Source: Anaerolineae bacterium | Lineage (GTDB): Bacteria > Chloroflexota > Anaerolineae > 4572-78 > J111 | NCBI GenBank assembly: GCA_023382535.1 | Contig: JAHDWA010000007.1 | Span: 186,001-250,000 of the forward strand | Direction: 5' to 3' | Length of the DNA: 64,000 nt | In this document: positions 1 to 7,894 of the stretch, one piece after another | Layout: each line of letters opens with the position of its first letter | Numbering within the stretch: position 1 is the stretch's first letter | Position numbers and translations under genes: made by a program | The notes under the pieces: model-generated | Told to the model about the DNA's origin: nothing | What the model saw: the letters and a program-made list of their open reading frames with translations, nothing else | Database searches by the model: none

Positions 1-260
1 CTGATGGCTTGAAAGTGATTAACCCCGACACCCTGGCTACGGCTGAGGGTGGCGCCGGGGGAATGGCGGTGATAAGAGTCAGCGGCGATAGCGCCGAAGT
101 GACGGTCATCTCGGAGGGACTGGACGACGTCAGCACCTTTGCGTTCTACCAGGGCAGCGCCTGGGTGGTGGAAAACCAGGGCCGCCACTTCTGGGACCCG
201 GCCCACAGCGGCCCTGACGCCAAGCCGCCTTTCCGCGTCGTCGAAGTTCCTTTAATCTAA
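1..260 (+). CDS. SMP-30/gluconolactonase-like propeller protein, C-terminal fragment
   Basis: The gene begins before the window; the open frame runs from base 3 (Asp-Gly-Leu-Lys...) to a TAA at 258-260. The 86 visible residues match the last part of each repeat in the gene at 1154-3268 (shared DGLKV, TLATAE, YQGSAWVVENQG, DAKPPFR and EVPL), but are clearly diverged from it. By homology this is the closing blade region of a six-bladed beta-propeller (SMP-30/gluconolactonase/LRE type), a fold used by lactonases and by extracellular binding proteins. Substrate unknown. It is a third, older copy of the propeller in this neighbourhood. Confidence 0.8.
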   Translation, partial: DGLKVINPDTLATAEGGAGGMAVIRVSGDSAEVTVISEGLDDVSTFAFYQGSAWVVENQGRHFWDPAHSGPDAKPPFRVVEVPLI

Positions 261-348
261 TATAAGTTATGCGGCTTAAATATTCTTAACCACAGACAGA
301 TTTCACAAAGACTTGATTATGATCTGTGGTTAATTTTTGGAGGCATAT

Positions 349-993
349 ATGGCGCTAGAAGCACTACGCCAAGAAGTCTGGAAATGTAACCTGGAATTAC
401 CCAAAAACGGCCTGGTCAAAATGACCAGCGGCAATGTCAGCGCCCGTGACCCGGAGACCGGCCTGGTGGTCATTAAACCCAGCGGCTACAGTTACGAGGA
501 TTTGACCCCGGCCGATATGGTCATCGTGAACCTGGAAGGGGATGTGGTCGAAGGACATTTGAAACCCTCGGTTGATACGGCCACCCATCTCTACATCTAC
601 CGCCATCGGCCCGACGTATTCGGCGTGGCTCATACCCATTCACCCTACGCCACCAGCTTCGCCGCCCTGGGCGAGTCAATCCCCGCCTGTTTGACCACCA
701 CCGCCATGTTAGGGGGAGAAATTCCCCTGGGCGGCTACGTCCCGATTGGTGGCGAAGCGATTGGCGAAGAAATTGTCAAAAAAATTGGACACTCGCTGGC
801 GATTGTCATGCAGAATCACGGTGTCTTTACCATTGGCCGGTCGGCTCGTCAAGCCACCAAAATGGCGGTCGAAGTGGAGGAAATTGCCCACATCACGCAT
901 CTGGCGCTGTTGCGCGGTCAGCCGATCATGCTGACGCTAGAACAAATAGCTGAGGTATCCGATCTTTATACCAACACTTATGGTCAAAAGTGA
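349..993 (+). CDS. class II aldolase/adducin family protein (FucA/AraD-like)
   Basis: A 214-residue protein of the zinc-dependent class II aldolase family, the usual length of L-fuculose-1-phosphate aldolase or L-ribulose-5-phosphate 4-epimerase. Visible family signatures are TSGNVSAR (phosphate loop), KPSG, the zinc ligands in HTHSPYAT, a later NHGVF histidine and an acidic residue before them. It acts in the cytoplasm on a sugar phosphate (retro-aldol cleavage or C4 epimerisation). I start it at ATG 349 because TGGAGG lies 7-8 bases upstream; an earlier in-frame TTG at 337 overlaps that ribosome site. The FGGY kinases at 10.7 and 14.1 kb could supply its phosphorylated substrate. Exact substrate cannot be read from sequence alone. 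Confidence 0.85.
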   Translation: MALEALRQEVWKCNLELPKNGLVKMTSGNVSARDPETGLVVIKPSGYSYEDLTPADMVIVNLEGDVVEGHLKPSVDTATHLYIYRHRPDVFGVAHTHSPYATSFAALGESIPACLTTTAMLGGEIPLGGYVPIGGEAIGEEIVKKIGHSLAIVMQNHGVFTIGRSARQATKMAVEVEEIAHITHLALLRGQPIMLTLEQIAEVSDLYTNTYGQK

Positions 994-1153
994 TCCCTAT
1001 CCCCTCAAAGTACGGCTTTAGCGGTATTGGTTAAGACACCGAGCAATAGGAGTATCCAGATAAAAGCCAAAAAGAGGTAGTTTCAGGAAGTAGAGCACCG
1101 GCATTCGTAGCGAACCCCCTCAGATAAAATCAATCGAAGACCAGGGAGGAATA

Positions 1154-3268
1154 ATGTTTCAAAAATTAGTAAAAGTAATACTGCCGTGTCTATTGATGCT
1201 ATTTTTTACCGCAGTAAGCTTTGCCTTGGCAGCTCCCCCTTCCCAGGAAGGGGTGACTTGTGAAAAGGATTATGTGGTCCAGGCGAATGACTCGTTAAGT
1301 AAATTGGCCGAAGAACTCTATGGGGATAGGCTGGCCTACCCGGCTATCGTCGATGCCACCAATGCCGCGGCAGCTAAGGGCGGCGCTTATAGTCCTATCG
1401 CTGATCCTGAGGTCCTCGAAGTGGGCCAGACGCTGTGCATACCACCGGCCGCAGATGTCAAAACAATGTTAGGAGACACTAAAGCTGCTGCAAGCGGAAC
1501 GGACAGAGCGATCGAGTTGGCACCGGCGCGGTTTTTCCCGGAAGGGGTAACGGTTGACAAGAACGGGACGTTCTACGTGGGCAGTATGTATGAAGGCTCG
1601 ATTTACAGGGCAGCCGCCGGAGCGAAGGAAGCCGAGCCGTTCATCGAGGCCGGAGCCAATGGCCTGGTGTCGGTATTGGGTCTGTATGCTGACGATGCCA
1701 GCGGGACCTTGTGGGCCTGTTCGTCGGATGCGGGCAACGGCAAGCTGGCCGGGGCAGCCCCGGTGGCCTTGAAAGCCTTTGATCTGAAGACCGGTGCAGC
1801 CAAGGGCAGTTATGAGTTTCCAGGCAGTGGTTTCTGCAACGACATCACGGTCGATGCGGCGGGCAATGTCTATGCCAGCGACTCGTGGAGTCCGCGTCTG
1901 CTGCGGCTGCCGGTCGGCGGCAGCGCTCTGGAAGAGTGGGTCAATGACCCGGTGTTGGGTGTGGAACAGTGGAGCCTGAACGGACTGGATGTGGACCAGG
2001 GCCAGAATATGATGTATCTGGTCAACATTGCCACCGGCCAATTGTTCCGCATCCCCATCAATGACGATGGCACAGCCGGCGCTATCACCGAAATCAAAAC
2101 CTCACAACCATTGCAGCGGCCCGACGGTCTAAAAGTCGTTGGTCCCAACACGCTAGCTACAGCCGAGTCGGTACCCGGCGGGATGTCGGTTTTGACCTTG
2201 GATGGCGATAAGGCGACGGTAAAGGTGATCAACACCGGTCTGGACAGCATCGCCACCTTTGCCCTGTATCAAGGCAGCGCCTGGGTGGTTGAAAACCAGG
2301 GCGATCACTTCTGGTCTCCCGACAGTGCCGGACCTGACGCCAAGCCTCCTTTCCGCCTGGTTGAGGTGCCGCTGAATATCACCGGAGGCGCTGGAGCGAT
2401 CGAGTTGGCACCGGCGCGGTTTTTCCCGGAAGGGGTAACGGTTGACAAGAACGGGACGTTCTACGTGGGCAGTATGTATGAAGGCTCGATTTACAGGGCA
2501 GCCGCCGGAGCGAAGGAAGCCGAGCCGTTCATCGAGGCCGGAGCCAATGGCCTGGTGTCGGTATTGGGTCTGTATGCTGACGATGCCAGCGGGACCTTGT
2601 GGGCCTGTTCGTCGGATGCGGGCAACGGCAAGCTGGCCGGGGCAGCCCCGGTGGCCTTGAAAGCCTTTGATCTGAAGACCGGTGCAGCCAAGGGCAGTTA
2701 TGAGTTTCCAGGCAGTGGTTTCTGCAACGACATCACGGTCGATGCGGCGGGCAATGTCTATGCCAGCGACTCGTGGAGTCCGCGTCTGCTGCGGCTGCCG
2801 GTCGGCGGCAGCGCTCTGGAAGAGTGGGTCAATGACCCGGTGTTGGGTGTGGAACAGTGGAGCCTGAACGGACTGGATGTGGACCAGGGCCAGAATATGA
2901 TGTATCTGGTCAACATTGCCACCGGCCAATTGTTCCGCATCCCCATCAATGACGATGGCACAGCCGGCGCTATCACCGAAATCAAAACCTCACAACCATT
3001 GCAGCGGCCCGACGGTCTAAAAGTCGTTGGTCCCAACACGCTAGCTACAGCCGAGTCGGTACCCGGCGGGATGTCGGTTTTGACCTTGGATGGCGATAAG
3101 GCGACGGTAAAGGTGATCAACACCGGTCTGGACAGCATCGCCACCTTTGCCCTGTATCAAGGCAGCGCCTGGGTGGTTGAAAACCAGGGCGATCACTTCT
3201 GGTCTCCCGACAGTGCCGGACCTGACGCCAAGCCTCCTTTCCGCCTGGTAGAGGTGCCGCTGAACTAA
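1154..3268 (+). CDS. secreted LysM protein with two nearly identical SMP-30-like propeller repeats
   Basis: A 704-residue exported protein. Residues 1-27 form a signal peptide (Lys-rich start, Leu/Phe core, AxA site). About 35-100 is a LysM-like module (YVVQANDSLSKLAEELYG, ending in GQTLCIPP), which in other proteins binds peptidoglycan or chitin-like glycans. It is followed by two 296-residue SMP-30/gluconolactonase-type propeller repeats that are identical at protein level except at the extreme end. A lactonase or sugar-acid-binding role outside the membrane is plausible, given neighbouring sugar genes, but catalytic metal ligands were not verified. Start is ATG 1154 after GGGAGGA. The fragment at the left edge is a related single copy. 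The gene was probably enlarged by a very recent tandem duplication or is kept uniform by gene conversion. Confidence 0.8.
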   Translation: MFQKLVKVILPCLLMLFFTAVSFALAAPPSQEGVTCEKDYVVQANDSLSKLAEELYGDRLAYPAIVDATNAAAAKGGAYSPIADPEVLEVGQTLCIPPAADVKTMLGDTKAAASGTDRAIELAPARFFPEGVTVDKNGTFYVGSMYEGSIYRAAAGAKEAEPFIEAGANGLVSVLGLYADDASGTLWACSSDAGNGKLAGAAPVALKAFDLKTGAAKGSYEFPGSGFCNDITVDAAGNVYASDSWSPRLLRLPVGGSALEEWVNDPVLGVEQWSLNGLDVDQGQNMMYLVNIATGQLFRIPINDDGTAGAITEIKTSQPLQRPDGLKVVGPNTLATAESVPGGMSVLTLDGDKATVKVINTGLDSIATFALYQGSAWVVENQGDHFWSPDSAGPDAKPPFRLVEVPLNITGGAGAIELAPARFFPEGVTVDKNGTFYVGSMYEGSIYRAAAGAKEAEPFIEAGANGLVSVLGLYADDASGTLWACSSDAGNGKLAGAAPVALKAFDLKTGAAKGSYEFPGSGFCNDITVDAAGNVYASDSWSPRLLRLPVGGSALEEWVNDPVLGVEQWSLNGLDVDQGQNMMYLVNIATGQLFRIPINDDGTAGAITEIKTSQPLQRPDGLKVVGPNTLATAESVPGGMSVLTLDGDKATVKVINTGLDSIATFALYQGSAWVVENQGDHFWSPDSAGPDAKPPFRLVEVPLN
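1506..2376 (+). repeat. tandem propeller repeat, copy 1
   Basis: 871-base direct repeat, spacing 888 bases (exactly 296 codons), matching 2394-3264. By reading both copies I see one mismatch (T at 2362, A at 3250, synonymous). It encodes one whole propeller domain. Confidence 0.92.
2394..3264 (+). repeat. tandem propeller repeat, copy 2
   Basis: Second copy of the repeat at 1506-2376. A 17-base linker (Ile-Thr-Gly-Gly-Ala-like codons, 2377-2393) separates the copies. Copy 2 runs straight into the stop codon. Confidence 0.92.
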
Positions 3269-3426
3269 AAGATCGTCCAAAATGGTTAATCATAAGGTTC
3301 GTTATCTGAGTGCTCTATTTCCTGAAGTTACCTGTTTTTAATAGATTTTGGGCATCTTCTGGCTTTCTTGCCTCCCTACCCGTCTAAGCCGTCTTGGATG
3401 TTCCTTAATAGAGAAGAGGAGTAATA

Positions 3427-4458
3427 ATGACCTTGTCTGATGTTAAAGTTGAAGTTAATAGTGCAAATTTAGCCGTTAAGAGCACCGATCCTCTTGCTGT
3501 ATTACCCCAGCAGAAACTGGCCTGGATGCTGCAAAAGATGTGCGAAATTCGCTATTTTGAGGAAAAGGCCGAAGATTTATACGTGCGCGGCCTGGTGCAT
3601 GGTACCATGCACCTTTCGATTGGGCAGGAAGCTTCTTCGGTGGGCAGCATTGTGGCACTCAGACCGGATGACCTGATCATCCACCACCATCGCGGCCACG
3701 GCCACACCATTGCCAAGGGCGCAGACCTGACCCTGATGATGGCCGAGTTCCTGGGCAAGGAGGCGGGCTACTGCCGGGGCCGGGGCGGCTCGATGCACAT
3801 TGCCGATCTGGCCGGAGGCAACCTGGGGGCGACTGGCGTCGTGGGCAGCGGTATTCCCACCTCTGTCGGCATTGCCCTGGCTCTGCAAATGCGCCGCTCC
3901 GACAAAGTCCTGCTGTCCTACTTTGGCGACGGGGCGAACAACCTGGGCGAGTTTCACGAATCGCTCAACATGGCCGCCATCTGGAAGCTGCCCGTTGTTT
4001 TTATCTGCGAGAACAACCAGTACGGCATGTCCGGGCCGATGCAAAAGATGACGGCCGTCCCCCAAATCTCCACCCGGGCCGTCGCTTACGGCATTCCCGG
4101 CGAAACGGTGGATGGCAACGATGTCCTGGCCGTCTACCGGGCCACCCAAACGGCGGTGGAGCGGGCGCGCGCCGGCCTCGGCCCCTCGCTGATTGAGAAT
4201 GTGACTTATCGCTGGCGGGGCCATTCCAAAAGCGACCGGAACCTGTACCGGACCCAGGAAGAGATCGAAGCCTGGAAACAACGCTGCCCGATTATCCGTT
4301 TCAAGCGCGTCCTGACCGAAGCGGGCCTGTTGACCGCCGATGCGATAGAAGCTATTGACCGGGAGGCCAAAGCGGGGGTGGATCGAGCGGCTGAAGCGGC
4401 CCAGACCTTCCCCGAACCCTCCCCTGACAACCTGGAAGATGAGGTGTATGCCCCATGA
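3427..4458 (+). CDS. 2-oxoacid (pyruvate/acetoin) dehydrogenase E1 component, alpha subunit
   Basis: A 343-residue thiamine-diphosphate enzyme subunit (PdhA/AcoA family, usual length 320-370). It decarboxylates a 2-oxoacid or cleaves acetoin and passes the acyl group to the lipoyl arm of E2. The TPP/Mg motif is seen as [15 protein letters not shown] followed by [14 protein letters not shown] and GRGGSMH are further family blocks, and RWRGHSKSD is the usual C-terminal region. ATG 3427 follows GAGGAG. It overlaps the E1-beta gene by 4 bases (ATGA) and forms an operon with E1-beta and E2. Pyruvate, acetoin and branched-chain substrates cannot be told apart by eye; length and E1 split favour the acetoin/pyruvate group. 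Confidence 0.9.
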   Translation: MTLSDVKVEVNSANLAVKSTDPLAVLPQQKLAWMLQKMCEIRYFEEKAEDLYVRGLVHGTMHLSIGQEASSVGSIVALRPDDLIIHHHRGHGHTIAKGADLTLMMAEFLGKEAGYCRGRGGSMHIADLAGGNLGATGVVGSGIPTSVGIALALQMRRSDKVLLSYFGDGANNLGEFHESLNMAAIWKLPVVFICENNQYGMSGPMQKMTAVPQISTRAVAYGIPGETVDGNDVLAVYRATQTAVERARAGLGPSLIENVTYRWRGHSKSDRNLYRTQEEIEAWKQRCPIIRFKRVLTEAGLLTADAIEAIDREAKAGVDRAAEAAQTFPEPSPDNLEDEVYAP

Positions 4459-5456
4459 GCGAGAACGGTAAACGTGACCTAACTTATTTGGAAGCGGTGC
4501 GCGAGGCGCTGACGCAGGAGATGCGCCGGGACCCGGAAGTCTTTTTGCTGGGCGAGGATATCGGTGTATATGGCGGGGCTTTTGGGGTGACGATGGGCAT
4601 GCTCGAAGAGTTTGGGCCGGAGCGAGTGCGCGATACGCCCATCTCCGAAGCGGGTATTCCCGGGGTGGCGACCGGGGCCGCCCTCATGGGCATGCGGCCG
4701 GTGATGGAAATCATGTTCATGGACTTCCTGACCATCTCCATGAACCAACTGGTCAACCAGGCAGCCAAGATACGTTTTATGTTTGGCGGCAAGGCCAGCA
4801 TCCCCATGGTTATCCGCGCCCCGGCCGGTTCCGGGACCGGCGCGGCGGCCCAGCACTCGCAGAGCGTCGAGGCCTGGTTTATCAACGTGCCGGGGATCAA
4901 GGTAGTTGCCCCGGCCACGCCCTACGACGCCAAGGGCCTGCTGATTAGCTCGATCCGCGACAACAACCCGGTCCTGTTCATGGAACACAAGCTGCTCTAC
5001 CGGACCAAAGGCGGAGTGCCGGAAGACTCGTATACCGTTCCCATCGGGCAGGCGGAGGTGAAGCGCGAAGGGTCTGACCTGACGGTGCTGGCGTATTCGA
5101 TTATGGTCCCGCGGGCGCTGGAAGCAGCGGCCCAGTTGGCGGGCGAAGGCATTGAGCTTGAAGTGGTTGACCTGCGCAGCCTGAAACCGCTCGACAAGGA
5201 AACGATTGTCCGCTCTGTCTCCAAGACAGGCCGGGTGCTCATCTTGCACGAAGCGCCCTGCACCGGCGGCTTTGGCGGCGAGCTGGCGGCGGTTGTGACC
5301 GAGAGTGAAGCTTTTGATTATCTCGACGCTCCGGTGCGCCGCCTGGCCGGGCGAGATATTCCAATCCCCTATAACCGCAACTTAGAGCGGTCGGCCGTGC
5401 CCCAGGTGGAGAATATTGTCGCTGCGGCCAGGGAGCTGGCCAGGGAGGGCAGGTAA
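4455..5456 (+). CDS. 2-oxoacid (pyruvate/acetoin) dehydrogenase E1 component, beta subunit
   Basis: A 333-residue partner of the preceding E1-alpha (PdhB/AcoB family). N-terminal pyrimidine-binding domain with [15 protein letters not shown] and the conserved DTPISEAGI; a central [16 protein letters not shown] block; C-terminal transketolase-like domain with LRSLKPLD and [11 protein letters not shown]. Alpha2-beta2 heterotetramers of this type form the first step of 2-oxoacid dehydrogenase complexes in the cytoplasm. Start ATG 4455 overlaps the stop of E1-alpha, indicating translational coupling; E2 begins 3 bases after its stop. Confidence 0.9.
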   Translation: MSENGKRDLTYLEAVREALTQEMRRDPEVFLLGEDIGVYGGAFGVTMGMLEEFGPERVRDTPISEAGIPGVATGAALMGMRPVMEIMFMDFLTISMNQLVNQAAKIRFMFGGKASIPMVIRAPAGSGTGAAAQHSQSVEAWFINVPGIKVVAPATPYDAKGLLISSIRDNNPVLFMEHKLLYRTKGGVPEDSYTVPIGQAEVKREGSDLTVLAYSIMVPRALEAAAQLAGEGIELEVVDLRSLKPLDKETIVRSVSKTGRVLILHEAPCTGGFGGELAAVVTESEAFDYLDAPVRRLAGRDIPIPYNRNLERSAVPQVENIVAAARELAREGR

Positions 5457-5459
5457 ACG

Positions 5460-6725
5460 ATGGCGACTGAAGTAATTGTTCCCAAAGTAGATATGGTGAT
5501 GGAGACCGGCACCTTTGTCGAATGGTTGAAAAACGAAGGCGACCGGATTGAGAAGGGTGAGCCGCTCTTTATCATCCAAACCGATAAAGCCAATATCGAA
5601 GTCGAAGCGACGGCCAGCGGCATCCTGGGCGGATTGACAGCTAAACCCGACGAGGTCCTGCCGGTGACGCAGGTCATCGCTTACATCCTGGAACCGGGCG
5701 AAGCGCTGCCCGGCAGAACTGAACCCAGCCCTGCTGCTGCGGTTGCCACAGCGCCCCCAGACTCCCTCCAGCCGGAAGCGCCGGTTGGGAAAAAAGAAGC
5801 AGCGCTGCCGGCGAACGCCGACAATGGCAAAGTCCGGGCGACCCCGGCCGCGCGTCACCTGGCGGCCCAGGTTGGCGTTGATCTCAGCCAGATCTTAGGC
5901 CACGGCAGCCGGGGACGGGTACACCGCCACGACGTTGAACAATTCGCCGCCCAGAAAGAAGTCAAGGGAGCGAGTCTCCCCGTGGCATCGCTCCGGCCGG
6001 CTGCTCCTGCGCCCCAGATCCCGTTACCGGACGCCCGGCGAAAAGAGGTCATTCCCCTGACCGGCCCGCGCAAAATTATTGCTGAGCGCCTGGCTTACAG
6101 CGCCTTCACCGCGCCGCATATCAACCTGTCGCTCCAGGTAGATATGAGCGAGGCGACCCGCTTACGCAGCCGGGTGCTGGAGCCAATCCAGCAGAAAACC
6201 GGCCAGCGTCTCTCCTTTACGGCAATTATCGCCCGGGCCGTGGCCTCGGTGCTGCCCCGCCACCCTTACTTGAACGCTTCTTTACATGAAGACCAGATTA
6301 TCCTTTGGGAAGATATTCACCTGGGTATCGCCACCAGTCTGGAAGATTACCTGATTGTGCCGGTCATTCGGGAAGCGCAGGATAAGAACCTGGAACAACT
6401 TATCGGCCTGCTGGGCGATTTGCTGGAGCGGGCGCGGACCAAGCGCCTCAAACCCACTGAGATGAGCGGCAGCACCTTTACGATTTCTAACCTGGGTATG
6501 TTCGGCATCGAGTCCTTCACCGCCATTATCAATCCGCCCGAAGCCGCTATCCTGGCGGTCGGCAAGATTGTGGACACGCCGGTAAAGAATGGGACAGGGA
6601 TCGAATTACGACCGATGATGAACCTGACGATTTCCGTGGATCACCGGCTGGTGGATGGAGCCGCGGCCGCCCGCTTCCTGGCCGAGTTAAAGGATACCCT
6701 GGAAAACCCGTATCTGCTCATCTAA
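5460..6725 (+). CDS. dihydrolipoamide acyltransferase (E2 component)
   Basis: A 421-residue E2. Residues 1-80 are a lipoyl domain with the lipoylated Lys in TDKANIEVEA (K43); an Ala/Pro-rich linker follows; about 121-160 is the peripheral subunit-binding domain (ATPAARHLAAQVGVDLSQI, GSRGRV); from about 190 is the catalytic acyltransferase core ending with VDHRLVDGAAAARF, whose His and Asp are catalytic. It moves the acyl group from E1 to CoA. The complex would need a dihydrolipoamide dehydrogenase (E3); none is encoded in the window, so a shared E3 elsewhere is expected. Last gene of the E1-E2 operon. Confidence 0.92.
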   Translation: MATEVIVPKVDMVMETGTFVEWLKNEGDRIEKGEPLFIIQTDKANIEVEATASGILGGLTAKPDEVLPVTQVIAYILEPGEALPGRTEPSPAAAVATAPPDSLQPEAPVGKKEAALPANADNGKVRATPAARHLAAQVGVDLSQILGHGSRGRVHRHDVEQFAAQKEVKGASLPVASLRPAAPAPQIPLPDARRKEVIPLTGPRKIIAERLAYSAFTAPHINLSLQVDMSEATRLRSRVLEPIQQKTGQRLSFTAIIARAVASVLPRHPYLNASLHEDQIILWEDIHLGIATSLEDYLIVPVIREAQDKNLEQLIGLLGDLLERARTKRLKPTEMSGSTFTISNLGMFGIESFTAIINPPEAAILAVGKIVDTPVKNGTGIELRPMMNLTISVDHRLVDGAAAARFLAELKDTLENPYLLI

Positions 6726-6773
6726 GTTGGCCCCAACCAAAATTGCAAGTGGGGGTGGGAGGTGTACTATTTA

Positions 6774-7817
6774 ATGCCCGAATTAACTTCTGCCGAACGG
6801 GTCATGCTGGCTTTGCACCGTCAAGAGCCGGACCGCGTGCCCCATTTTGAATGGTTGGTGGATAAGAAGGTGCGGGAGGCGCTCTGTCCCAACTGCAAGG
6901 ACCCGCACGAATTTGCCGTAGCCATGGGGCATGACGCCATCCTGGTCGGCCCTCATTTTAGAAAGGAGCAGGTCGGCCCGGACCACTGGCTCAGCGAGTG
7001 GGGCTTTACCTTTCGCTATGGCCTGGAGGAGCACGGCGTCGAGATCGAGTCCCTCTGCCCCATCAAAACCCTGGCCGATTTTAAGGCGTTCACCCCGCCT
7101 GACCCGGATGCTCCCGGCCGCTATGATGAAATAGCATGGGCGGTCAAGGAATTCAAAGGAAAAAAGGCCATTGGGGTTCATCTTAACGATGTTTTCTCCC
7201 TGCCCCGTTACCTGATGGGCATGACAAATTTGCTCATGGCCATCGTGACCGAACCCGAATTGGTAGAAGCCCTGGTGAATATGTCGGTGGAAATTAACTT
7301 AAAGATGGCCCAAAAAGTGGCTGCTTTGGGCGTTGACTTCGTCCATACCGGCGACGATGTGGCCTACAGCAAGGGACCGCTCATGTCACCCGCGCATTTC
7401 CGCGAGCTTTTCTATCCGGGCCTGTGCCGGGTGATGGGTGGTTTCAAGGACTTGGGCCTGACCGTCATCAAGCACACCGACGGCAACCTCTGGCCGATTC
7501 TCGATATGATCGTAGACTCGGGGATTGACTGCCTGGACCCGCTTGATCCCCTGGGAGGGATGGACCTAGCAGAGGTCAAGGCGAAGTATGGGCAGCGTAT
7601 TGCCCTCAAGGGAAACGTTGACTGCGTCCATTTGCTGAGCTTCGGGACACCGGAAGAAGTGGCCGAGGCGACCAAGGAGGCGCTGCGCAAAGGAGCACCC
7701 GGCGGCGGTTATATCCTCTCCTCCAGCAACAGCATCCATTCGGCCGTCAAGCCGGAGAATTATCAGGCGATGCTGGATACCTGGCGAGAGTATGGGCGAT
7801 ACCCAATTTCTTTTTAA
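6774..7817 (+). CDS. uroporphyrinogen decarboxylase-family protein
   Basis: About 347 residues with a UroD/MtaA-type TIM barrel: N-terminal TSAERVMLALHRQEPDRVP is the hallmark of the non-haem branch, with FVHTGDDVAYSKGPLMSP, HTDGNLWP, GNVDC and the C-terminal GGGYILSSSNSIHS. This branch includes corrinoid-methyl transferases (MtaA, CmuA) and many uncharacterised proteins found beside sugar and aromatic catabolism genes, so haem synthesis is unlikely. I prefer ATG 6774 to the in-frame GTG at 6762 because GGGAGG (6757-6762) overlaps the latter. It sits 36-48 bases after the E2 gene and may be co-transcribed. The methyl donor or true substrate is unknown. Confidence 0.78.
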   Translation: MPELTSAERVMLALHRQEPDRVPHFEWLVDKKVREALCPNCKDPHEFAVAMGHDAILVGPHFRKEQVGPDHWLSEWGFTFRYGLEEHGVEIESLCPIKTLADFKAFTPPDPDAPGRYDEIAWAVKEFKGKKAIGVHLNDVFSLPRYLMGMTNLLMAIVTEPELVEALVNMSVEINLKMAQKVAALGVDFVHTGDDVAYSKGPLMSPAHFRELFYPGLCRVMGGFKDLGLTVIKHTDGNLWPILDMIVDSGIDCLDPLDPLGGMDLAEVKAKYGQRIALKGNVDCVHLLSFGTPEEVAEATKEALRKGAPGGGYILSSSNSIHSAVKPENYQAMLDTWREYGRYPISF

Positions 7818-7894
7818 ACGTTGTTGGGCGCACTCTTTTCGTGATCGATGTAAAGATTGAGAAAACGTATACTCACTTCCAGGAGATTACGTTT

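Noticed and set aside
2153..2929. Long minus-strand frames through the propeller repeats
   Set aside because: They are mirrored in both repeat copies, have no ribosome sites or known motifs, and follow from the codon bias of the plus-strand gene.
4479..5249. 256-codon minus-strand frame opposite E1-beta
   Set aside because: Antisense shadow of a strongly conserved gene with no family similarity; composition (His/Gln/Arg-rich) is typical of such shadows.
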